Positions 1-6,360 of a DNA stretch of 6,786 nucleotides are shown one piece after another. The translations under genes and the position numbers were made by a program. The stretch spans positions 1 through 6,786 of the forward strand of contig CBDUMS010000124.1 of NCBI GenBank assembly GCA_965368405.1, in the 5' to 3' direction. The notes under the pieces were generated by a model, which saw only the letters and a list, made by a program, of their open reading frames with translations, was not told the DNA's origin and searched no databases. How positions within the stretch are numbered: the stretch's first letter is position 1; each line of letters opens with the position of its first letter. The stretch is from S012-113 sp965368405. GTDB taxonomy: Bacteria; Bacteroidota; Bacteroidia; Cytophagales; Cyclobacteriaceae.

Positions 1-321
1 TTAATCAAACATCATTGCATAGAGCCTGCCAATCTCCGTTTCAAGCTCCCCAATAGAGACGTACTTACTTTTCCGAATATATTCCTTGCTGTCGAAGAAA
101 ACGAGAAGAGTTGGGTTTGCAAAAACTTGAAACTCTCCAGATAAGGCTGGGTTCTGGATCGAATCCACCACAATTAATTCGAGCTTAGGAAATTTAGTTT
201 CTATAAGCTCTTGCACCTTAGGTCGTAATACCTTGCAAGGGCCGCATTGGTCGTTTTTAAAATAGAGCATAACCGCTGGTTTGCTCTTAATTTGTCCTGA
301 AATACTAGTTTTGTCCACCAT
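1..321 (-). CDS. Thioredoxin-like protein with CGPC active site
   Basis: This is a compact 106-residue single-domain thioredoxin fold, probably a cytoplasmic thiol-disulfide oxidoreductase; no signal peptide or membrane anchor is seen. The redox motif CGPCK is at 26-30, directly after a hydrophobic beta strand (AVMLYF, 16-21). The cis-proline is Pro70 in FANPTLLVFF, and QNP at 56-58 matches the QNP of classical thioredoxin. It departs from the classical type at three positions. The Trp before the first Cys is Gln25. The buried Asp six residues before that Cys (E. coli Asp26) is Tyr20. The position of E. coli Lys57 appears to be Val51. Such changes usually alter redox potential and partner choice, so a general thioredoxin role is not assured. 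The ATG lies inside the upstream unknown gene (17 nt overlap). The TAA stop is on the first three bases of the window, so the gene is complete. Confidence 0.9.
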   Translation of the reverse strand: MVDKTSISGQIKSKPAVMLYFKNDQCGPCKVLRPKVQELIETKFPKLELIVVDSIQNPALSGEFQVFANPTLLVFFDSKEYIRKSKYVSIGELETEIGRLYAMMFD

Positions 322-643
322 TCACTGCCCAATATTCCTGGATGGTATCATCCGATAGCTGATTCCAATAAGCTGGGGTAACGAGATTACCGTCAGCGGT
401 CTTTAGTTTATGTGCATAAACGGCTAAAACAGGGTTCAACGTCACATCGGTAACGCCAATAATATAAGTTATTGGGTCTTCCTCTACTTTTTTTGGAAGT
501 TCGGCGACCTCTACTTCATAGCCATTTAGTTCTAATAAAGTCTTTAAAAAGTCTGCCCTCGATTTCTCAATACCTGTTTCTATAACACGGCAGCGCTTTT
601 CATTAATCTCCTTTTCTGTATGTTTTCCTGAATCGAGTCCCAT
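305..643 (-). CDS. Small soluble protein of unknown function, co-transcribed with nuoN
   Basis: I do not recognise this 112-residue protein. It has no signal peptide or membrane helix and is rich in charged residues. The N-terminal third (about 8-40) is Lys/Glu-rich and looks helical. The middle (about 41-80) looks like beta strands: GYEVEVAELP at 41-50, then TYIIGVTDVTLNPVLAVYA at 59-77. The tail has an aromatic LVTPAYWNQ at 87-95 and EYW at 103-105. There is one cysteine, Cys18. The ATG at 643 is chosen because it leaves the same 11 nt gap as other junctions here. An in-frame TTG at 667 would add eight residues and overlap the end of nuoN, which seems less likely. The TAG stop lies inside the next gene, overlapping it by 17 nt. 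Position and packing suggest a role with the thioredoxin-like protein or with complex I, but this is inference only. Confidence 0.8.
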   Translation of the reverse strand: MGLDSGKHTEKEINEKRCRVIETGIEKSRADFLKTLLELNGYEVEVAELPKKVEEDPITYIIGVTDVTLNPVLAVYAHKLKTADGNLVTPAYWNQLSDDTIQEYWAVNGGQN

Positions 644-654
644 TTTAATCTGAT

Positions 655-2076
655 TTACATTCCCCAACTATAAAGATTTACCCAATCAAAAACCTGACTG
701 AAAACGCCAGCCGCAACAATACCCAGCACACTAATGGCTATAGACATTCGTGTTAAGAAATCGGAGCTAATCTTTACGATTGGTTCATCGGAACGATCGA
801 TGAACATAGCCTTAACTACTCTCAGATAATAGTATAATGAAATGATGGTATTAACTACCGCAAATAGTACTAACCAATAATATCCTTTCTCGGCAGCTGC
901 TGCAAACAAGAAAAACTTGCCGAAAAAACCTGCCACGGGTGGTATTCCAGCAAGTGAAAACAATGAGAGGAGCATAACTAAGCTCAATCTTGGGTTAGTT
1001 TGATAGAACCCGCGATAATCTTCTATATTAATCTTTCCGGTAGCATTATAGACAATGGCAGCAACACCGAAGGCCCCTAAATTAGAAAAGACATAAACCA
1101 ATATAAAATAGACGACTGTGCTCATCCCATATTGGGTACCACTAATTACGCCTAATAATATAAACCCTGCTTGGGCGATAGAAGAAAACGCTAGAAATCG
1201 TTGTAAATTTTGCTGTCGTAATGCGAAGAGATTACCTATCGTCATGGTTAATACAGCCATTGCATAAATCAGTACTTCCCATGCGGCGAACATCTCTTTG
1301 AAAATAGTGAATAAGAGCGTAATTAAAACAAAAGCTGATGCCCCTTTGGAAATAACTGAAAGATATGCGGCAACCGATGTAGGTGCGCCTTCATAAACAT
1401 CGGCAGTCCAGAAATGAAAAGGTGCTAAGGAGATTTTAAATGCCAATCCGGACACAAAAAATGCCAAAGCAACAAATTGCAGAATATTCATATCCATTTT
1501 ACCTAAAACATCGGTGTAATAGATACTTCCTGAAGTGCCGTAGATCAAGGAGATGCCAAAAAGCATAATTCCAGATGATAGTGCAGCCAGCAAAATAAAT
1601 TTTGCGCCGGCCTCAATCGATTTCAATGACTTAAGGTTGAATGCAATTAATGCTGCCATGGGAATTGTTGCTAACTCTAACCCGAGATACATCATCAGGA
1701 AGTCACCCGCAGAAATCATAAAGTACATTCCCATTAAGGTGGTAAGAATCAACATGAAATATTCGGATACTTTACCCTTGTTCTCTTCCTTTTTCAGCCA
1801 TTCACTCGATTGCATGAACAGTATCAGAACGCCTATGTTCATGATCGATTTCATCATCTCGATCAGGGGTGTGTGATTATACATTCCACCAAAAAGCTTT
1901 CCATCAATTCCTGGCAAAAAACCAAGAATAGTGTGTAATAGGAATAAGCCAGTAGCAAGATTGATTGTGTTTGACTGCCTATTCTTTGATGAAAAAATCT
2001 CCGCAATCAACAGAATTAATACGAGCACAAGTAGTGATAACTCACTGCGCATGATCAAAAATTTCGATAATTCCAT
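655..2076 (-). CDS. nuoN: NADH-quinone oxidoreductase subunit N (NuoN)
   Basis: NuoN (ND2 homologue) is the antiporter-like proton-channel subunit nearest NuoK. Read from the ATG at 2076 it has 473 residues, close to the usual bacterial length, with about 14 hydrophobic helices. Channel residues are in place: Glu134 in GLELATIPM (TM5, E. coli Glu133), Lys159 in AGAKFILLAAL (TM6), Lys214 in FKISLAPFHFW (TM7, E. coli Lys217), Lys244 in VISKGASA (TM8, E. coli Lys247) and Lys387 in VAGFFGKFF (TM12, E. coli Lys395). The APTSVAAYLSV segment at 231-241 and SLAGIPPVAGFFGK at 374-387 are typical of the family. An in-frame TTG two codons upstream (2082) is a possible alternative start, but ATG is preferred because it costs only two residues. 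It ends in TAA, 11 nt before the next gene, showing that the operon does not stop at nuoN. Confidence 0.96.
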   Translation of the reverse strand: MELSKFLIMRSELSLLVLVLILLIAEIFSSKNRQSNTINLATGLFLLHTILGFLPGIDGKLFGGMYNHTPLIEMMKSIMNIGVLILFMQSSEWLKKEENKGKVSEYFMLILTTLMGMYFMISAGDFLMMYLGLELATIPMAALIAFNLKSLKSIEAGAKFILLAALSSGIMLFGISLIYGTSGSIYYTDVLGKMDMNILQFVALAFFVSGLAFKISLAPFHFWTADVYEGAPTSVAAYLSVISKGASAFVLITLLFTIFKEMFAAWEVLIYAMAVLTMTIGNLFALRQQNLQRFLAFSSIAQAGFILLGVISGTQYGMSTVVYFILVYVFSNLGAFGVAAIVYNATGKINIEDYRGFYQTNPRLSLVMLLSLFSLAGIPPVAGFFGKFFLFAAAAEKGYYWLVLFAVVNTIISLYYYLRVVKAMFIDRSDEPIVKISSDFLTRMSIAISVLGIVAAGVFSQVFDWVNLYSWGM

Positions 2077-2093
2077 AATCAATATTCTTTAAC

Positions 2094-3590
2094 CTAGTTA
2101 ATCAGCATCCTGCTAAACATAGGTGTTAAATCGTTAAAAATCATATTGCCAAGCCAACCCGGGAACATGCCCATACCTGTAATTACTCCTATTAGGACAA
2201 AAACGGCTACTTTATCGTACCATCGGGCATCCTGCAGAAGTTCAAATTCTTTATTCTTAATTTGGCCATAAAGCATGATTGCAGCCGCCCGAAGAATATA
2301 AACTGCCGTTATCACAATAGAGGAAATTACCAAGATAGTAGCTACTCTAATAAACATATCTGCGTTTTGAAACGACCCCACAAAAATTGTCATCTCCGCT
2401 ACAAATGCGCTAAAACCGGGTAACCCTAGCGAGGCAAAACCAGCAATCATATAAGCAACACCTAAAACCGGCATTACCTTCATGATTCCACCCATTTCAT
2501 TAATATTTCGGGTATGTGTTCTGCTGTAGATCATTCCAATTAATGCAAAAAAGAGAGCAGTAATTAGTCCGTGTGATATCATCTGAAGGACCGCCCCTTC
2601 ATAGGCAACCTGATTGAACATCAGAGATGCGAAAAGGATCAATCCTAAATGACTTACACTAGAATAGGCGTTGATATACTTTAAGTCCTTCTGAGCAATT
2701 GCCCCAAGGGCACCGTATACCGAACCAATCGTGGCAAGTATTATAAATATCCAGGCCATTTCCTGGGCCGCAATTGGCATTAGCATCACAGCAATCCGAA
2801 GTGCACCATAACCGCCTAGTTTCATAAGAACTCCGGCATGAAGCATCGAAACCGCCGTTGGAGCTGAGGCATGGCCATCGGGAGACCAGGTATGAAATGG
2901 ATATAGCGCTGCAAGCACTCCAAAACCCACAAAAGTTAGTGGGAAGAAAAAGTACTGAGCCTGCACCGGCATTTGAATCTTCGATATTTCAATAAAATTG
3001 AATGTTAAAGCCCCGCCATTGGGTGCCGAATTAAAGTAAATACCAAGTATCCCCACAAGTAAGAATGCCGATGCTCCCATAAGCATTAAGGTAAGTTTCA
3101 TGGCGGAATACTCTTTGGGCCCCGAACCCCAAATCCCAATAAGCAAATACATTGGAATAACCGCTATTTCATAAAACAGGAACATGGTAAATAAATCCAG
3201 TGAGATAAAGAACCCAAAGACACCGGTAGCCAAAAGAATTAATGTAATAAAAAACTCCTGAGCTCTATCTTCAATCTCCCATGAGGCGAATATTCCTACA
3301 AAAATCACAATGCTTGTTAATAATAACAGCGACATCGAAACTCCGTCGATACCTACAGCATAGTGAATGTTTAATGATTTATACCAAATCACATCCGTTA
3401 CAAACAGCATTTCACTGCTATTCCCGGCATTGCGTTCCGCGAAAAAAGCGAAAAGGAGTACCAAAACCTGAATTAGCTGCAATGACATCCCTGCCACTGC
3501 AATCCATCTTACTTTTTTAGAATCCTTAAAGAAGCCAATGGCTAGCATTGTAAGAACCGGAACCAATATCAATAAACTAAGTCTGTCCAT
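2094..3590 (-). CDS. nuoM: NADH-quinone oxidoreductase subunit M (NuoM), lacking the TM7 lysine
   Basis: NuoM (ND4 homologue) is the middle antiporter-like proton-channel subunit, expected to have 14 membrane helices. The 498-residue length is normal. Visible family residues are Glu141 in LFYEIAVIPMYLL (TM5, E. coli Glu144), Lys165, His233 in PFHTWSPDGH, Lys257 in HAGVLMKLGGYG (TM8, E. coli Lys265), His314 in SVSHLG, His340 in MISHG and Glu399 in AFVAEM (TM12, E. coli Glu407). The unusual point is the residue five before Pro231. NuoM proteins such as that of E. coli have the mid-membrane TM7 lysine there (Lys234), but here it is Leu226, codon CTT. The frame is open and well conserved on both sides, so a frameshift or sequencing error is unlikely. 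Start ATG is 11 nt after nuoL; stop is TAG, 17 nt before the nuoN ATG. The identity is secure; the pumping consequence is inferred. Confidence 0.96.
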   Translation of the reverse strand: MDRLSLLILVPVLTMLAIGFFKDSKKVRWIAVAGMSLQLIQVLVLLFAFFAERNAGNSSEMLFVTDVIWYKSLNIHYAVGIDGVSMSLLLLTSIVIFVGIFASWEIEDRAQEFFITLILLATGVFGFFISLDLFTMFLFYEIAVIPMYLLIGIWGSGPKEYSAMKLTLMLMGASAFLLVGILGIYFNSAPNGGALTFNFIEISKIQMPVQAQYFFFPLTFVGFGVLAALYPFHTWSPDGHASAPTAVSMLHAGVLMKLGGYGALRIAVMLMPIAAQEMAWIFIILATIGSVYGALGAIAQKDLKYINAYSSVSHLGLILFASLMFNQVAYEGAVLQMISHGLITALFFALIGMIYSRTHTRNINEMGGIMKVMPVLGVAYMIAGFASLGLPGFSAFVAEMTIFVGSFQNADMFIRVATILVISSIVITAVYILRAAAIMLYGQIKNKEFELLQDARWYDKVAVFVLIGVITGMGMFPGWLGNMIFNDLTPMFSRMLIN

Positions 3591-3601
3591 CCTATAAATA
3601 T

Positions 3602-5527
3602 TTATCTGGCACCCCAGTATAATAATAACAGTACAAAGGCAACTGCACCAAGAATCATGGCATAACCATATTGCTGGAACCTACCAGACTGTGTGTTTTT
3701 AATTTTTTCTGAAAATTGTTGTGTTGCCCAGGCAATTCCGTTCATTGAACCATCTACTATATGGCGATCGAACCACGCTATAGGCGCGGATATTCCTTTA
3801 AAAATAATATTATGTGTAACCCACAAGTAAAGCTCATCTACATAAAATTTATTTAAGCTCAATTTGTACAAGCCCGGAACGGCTGCAGCTATTCTATCCG
3901 CCGATTTACCCGGTTTCATATACATCCATGCCGCAATTCCAATGCCTACTGCAGCAACTGCAATAGACATAATTGCCACATTCATATGCATGTGGGTTGT
4001 ATACGGAATGCCATCCGAAGAAACAAAATTGCTGAAAGGGATAAAGCCGACCACAGCAGATGCAACGGCTAAGAAAATGAGTGCAAACAACATAGACGCG
4101 GGCGACTCGTGGGGCTTATGTTCATAATTTCTATCCTCTCCCCAGAAAACATTAAAATATAATCTGAACATATAAAATGCGGTAAGTCCGGCTACAACCC
4201 ACTCCGTCCAGAAATAGATGGGGTTCGCAATCCAGGCGGCAGCCAGAATTTCATCTTTACTAAAAAACCCTGCAAAGGGAGGTATACCAGAAATGGCCAA
4301 AGCAGCAATTAAGAATGTTATATGAGTTATAGGCAGGTATTTTCGAAGTCCACCCATATCGGTCATATAATTGCTATGCACAGCATGAATAACCGCACCA
4401 GCTCCTAGGAATAATAGCGCTTTGAACATTGCATGGGTAAATAAATGGAACATTGAGGCGGTATAACCTAAGCCTGCCTCTCCGCCATAACCCGATACAC
4501 CTAAGGCCATAATCATATAGCCAATTTGCGAAATGGTAGAGAAAGCGAGTACCCTTTTAATGTCGTTTTGCGTAACCGCGATAACCGCAGCGAATAGTGA
4601 AGTAAACGCACCAAGAAAGGCAATTACTGAAAGTGCGGTAGGATCAGCAACATAGATGCCGAATAGTCGAGCAACCAGATATACACCAGCAACAACCATA
4701 GTGGCCGCATGGATCAATGCTGATACGGGTGTTGGGCCTTCCATTGCGTCGGGTAACCAGATATGCAATGGAAACATAGCTGATTTACCAGCTCCCCCCA
4801 TAAAAATCAATACCATAACCCAGGTAATGGTAGAAACTCCCATAAATGAAAGCCCTGTCATAGAACCAACAGCCGATCCATTGGGATCGAGGAGTGTTAC
4901 GAAATCGAAAGTTCTAGTGAAATAAGATAGGAGTAGAATACCAATTAGAAAGCCTAGATCAGCAAAGCGAGTAACAATAAACGCTTTTTTAGAGGCGGCA
5001 ACCGCCGATGGTTTTTGATAATAGAATCCAATTAATAAAAATGAGGATACGCCAACCAACTCCCAGAAAATATACATCTGGAAGAGATTCGTTGCCAATA
5101 CCAACCCAAGCATCGAAAAGCTAAATAGGGATAAGAAGGCGTAATATCGCTCAAACCCTTTTTCTCCTTTCATATAACCAAAGCTATAGATATGAACCAT
5201 GCTCGATACAGTTGTAACCACAACAAGCATCATCACAGAAATAGGATCTATCATAATTCCCATATTAATAGCCAGTGTATCTGAAAACTTTAACCATTCA
5301 TGCTGAAATGGAATGAGCACCTGATATTTACCATCGATGAGCCCTTCTTGAAAAAAGTATGAGAAGGCTGTAGCGTAAGAAATGACTGCTCCAAATAAGA
5401 TCGCTAATGTAGAAATGGCGCCGGATGCCATTGGTTTTAATTTATCGCCAAACAGTCCTACAACTACAAAAGCAAAGAAGAGGACAATCAGAATCCAGAT
5501 AACAGAGGAAAATAATTCAGTTTGCAT
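3602..5527 (-). CDS. nuoL: NADH-quinone oxidoreductase subunit L (NuoL), distal antiporter-like subunit
   Basis: NuoL (ND5 homologue) is the terminal proton-channel subunit of the complex I membrane arm. At 641 residues it is full length. Key channel residues can be placed: Glu156 in FWELVG (TM5, E. coli Glu144), Lys248 in GGAGKSAMFPLHIWLPDA (TM7, E. coli Lys229), His273 in ALIHAATMV, Lys324 in QNDIKRVLAFS, His361 and His365 in FHLFTHAMFK, and Lys424 in GFFSKDEI (TM12, E. coli Lys399). After about residue 550 comes the C-terminal extension that distinguishes NuoL from NuoM and NuoN: a long amphipathic stretch (about 556-610, the lateral helix) and a final membrane helix at about 620-638. This and the nuoJ-K-M-N neighbours argue against an Mrp antiporter or hydrogenase homologue. 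Start is ATG 11 nt after nuoK; stop is TAA. Confidence 0.97.
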   Translation of the reverse strand: MQTELFSSVIWILIVLFFAFVVVGLFGDKLKPMASGAISTLAILFGAVISYATAFSYFFQEGLIDGKYQVLIPFQHEWLKFSDTLAINMGIMIDPISVMMLVVVTTVSSMVHIYSFGYMKGEKGFERYYAFLSLFSFSMLGLVLATNLFQMYIFWELVGVSSFLLIGFYYQKPSAVAASKKAFIVTRFADLGFLIGILLLSYFTRTFDFVTLLDPNGSAVGSMTGLSFMGVSTITWVMVLIFMGGAGKSAMFPLHIWLPDAMEGPTPVSALIHAATMVVAGVYLVARLFGIYVADPTALSVIAFLGAFTSLFAAVIAVTQNDIKRVLAFSTISQIGYMIMALGVSGYGGEAGLGYTASMFHLFTHAMFKALLFLGAGAVIHAVHSNYMTDMGGLRKYLPITHITFLIAALAISGIPPFAGFFSKDEILAAAWIANPIYFWTEWVVAGLTAFYMFRLYFNVFWGEDRNYEHKPHESPASMLFALIFLAVASAVVGFIPFSNFVSSDGIPYTTHMHMNVAIMSIAVAAVGIGIAAWMYMKPGKSADRIAAAVPGLYKLSLNKFYVDELYLWVTHNIIFKGISAPIAWFDRHIVDGSMNGIAWATQQFSEKIKNTQSGRFQQYGYAMILGAVAFVLLLLYWGAR

Positions 5528-5538
5528 AACTCTTCAGG

Positions 5539-5856
5539 TTAATATTTCATGGTTTCTACATCATCTGTATCAATACCTTTCATTCTTCTATAAACATTTA
5601 GAATGATTGCAATTGCAACAGCTGCTTCGGCGGCGGCGATACCAATCGCAAAAAGGCCAAACATATATCCTTGCATCATATCTGGGTAGAGATATTTATT
5701 AAATACCACAAAGTTGATAATCACAGCATTAAGGACCAGTTCTACCGACATTAGGATGGTGATTAGGTTTTTACGTACCAAAAAACCATAGATCCCTATA
5801 AAGAACATTACTGTGGATACAATTAAGACATCAAAAACTCCTACTCCATCAATCAT
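5539..5856 (-). CDS. nuoK: NADH-quinone oxidoreductase subunit K (NuoK)
   Basis: NuoK is a three-helix membrane subunit (ND4L homologue) that, with NuoJ and NuoA, forms the proton path near the quinone end of the membrane arm. The 105-residue protein has three hydrophobic helices at about 8-27, 31-52 and 63-88. The two membrane glutamates essential in this family are present: Glu39 in the SVELVLNA segment of TM2 (E. coli Glu36) and Glu77 in the AAAEAAVA segment of TM3 (E. coli Glu72). A short charged tail with an RRM turn follows TM3, as in other NuoK proteins. The ATG lies inside the last codons of nuoJ, which gives normal family length, so I accept it. The stop is TAA, 11 nt before nuoL. 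Nothing is missing. Confidence 0.97.
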   Translation of the reverse strand: MIDGVGVFDVLIVSTVMFFIGIYGFLVRKNLITILMSVELVLNAVIINFVVFNKYLYPDMMQGYMFGLFAIGIAAAEAAVAIAIILNVYRRMKGIDTDDVETMKY

Positions 5857-6358
5857 TGCTTACAGATTTTTTAGCGATAATAATCGCGGCGATCATCGCC
5901 GCTAACAATAGAATACTGATTACCTCAAACGGAAGTACATATCCATAATCGCCATAACTTAATAGCTTAGTACCAATAGTCTCTATATCCTGAGGTGTTG
6001 CTGCAGGCCGACCAAGAATAAACTGGTACGTACTCATGGCATAGATAGTTACCCCAGCTCCAACGATGGAAATAAACCCTGCTGCAATTGCTTTCATAGG
6101 CTTTACTGCATCGAGTTTATGCTCCATATGAGCCGTAAGCAATACTGCAAAAACGATGAGAACAACGATACCACCAGAATAAACCGTGAGTTGAACAGCT
6201 CCTAAAAAGTTATAGTCTAATAAAAAATAAAAACCTGCCGTTGCCACAAGGACAAATAGTAGAAATACCGCCGCCCGCAAGATTTTTCGGCTGGTTACGG
6301 TAAGGATCGAAAAAACGATAATTACTGCAGCAATAAGATAAAAAATAATCTTCTCCAT
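5849..6358 (-). CDS. nuoJ: NADH-quinone oxidoreductase subunit J (NuoJ)
   Basis: NuoJ is a small membrane subunit (ND6 homologue) next to the quinone site, part of the path coupling quinone reduction to proton movement. The 169-residue protein shows five hydrophobic segments, roughly 4-22, 28-47, 52-75, 90-110 and 139-163. TM3 carries the family signature around 53-70, with Gln56, Tyr60 and the SGG at 61-63. This is the segment that forms the pi-bulge helix, and Tyr60 matches a conserved tyrosine (Tyr59 in E. coli). The C-terminal LPFEVISILLL at 142-152 is also typical. A hydrophilic loop at about 113-138 separates TM4 and TM5. It starts with ATG 2 nt after the nuoI stop and ends in TGA, overlapping nuoK by 8 nt (ATGATTGA), an arrangement that favours translational coupling. 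The length is close to other bacterial NuoJ proteins. Confidence 0.96.
   Translation of the reverse strand: MEKIIFYLIAAVIIVFSILTVTSRKILRAAVFLLFVLVATAGFYFLLDYNFLGAVQLTVYSGGIVVLIVFAVLLTAHMEHKLDAVKPMKAIAAGFISIVGAGVTIYAMSTYQFILGRPAATPQDIETIGTKLLSYGDYGYVLPFEVISILLLAAMIAAIIIAKKSVSND
5886..5902 (-). repeat. Perfect 8+8 bp inverted repeat within the end of nuoJ, upstream of the nuoK start
   Basis: The plus-strand sequence gcggcgatcatcgccgc is a perfect inverted repeat of 8 bp arms around one central base. In the transcript it could fold into a GC-rich stem of about seven pairs with a three-base loop, ending 29 nt before the nuoK ATG. It encodes an Ala-Ala-Met-Ile-Ala-Ala stretch of NuoJ TM5, which by itself tends to give such symmetry. 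No U-run follows, so it is not an intrinsic terminator. A role in nuoJ-nuoK translation or mRNA stability is possible but unproven. Confidence 0.4.
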
Positions 6359-6360
6359 AG

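Noticed and set aside
644..667. An extended start (TTG at 667) for the unknown gene
   Set aside because: It would overlap the nuoN coding end by 13 nt and add eight residues. The ATG at 643 gives the same 11 nt spacer as other junctions and is the stronger initiator.
2094..3590. A two-NuoM (2M) complex I variant
   Set aside because: Only one nuoM and one each of nuoL and nuoN are present, directly adjacent. There is no sign of a duplicated antiporter subunit within the window.
655..5527. Reading the three large membrane genes as an Mrp-type antiporter or a membrane-bound hydrogenase
   Set aside because: The neighbours NuoI, NuoJ and NuoK, the order L-M-N, and the NuoL lateral-helix extension are those of complex I. 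No Mrp- or hydrogenase-specific gene is present.
1553..5606. Open frames on the plus strand at 1553-1876, 3281-3520, 3864-4127, 4656-4925 and 5382-5606
   Set aside because: Each lies antisense to a strongly conserved nuo gene, has low-complexity or unrecognisable protein sequence and no supporting context. They are shadows of the real genes.
5849..5902. The nuoJ inverted repeat as an intrinsic terminator
   Set aside because: It lies inside the coding sequence, is not followed by a U-run on the transcribed strand, and nuoK begins immediately downstream.
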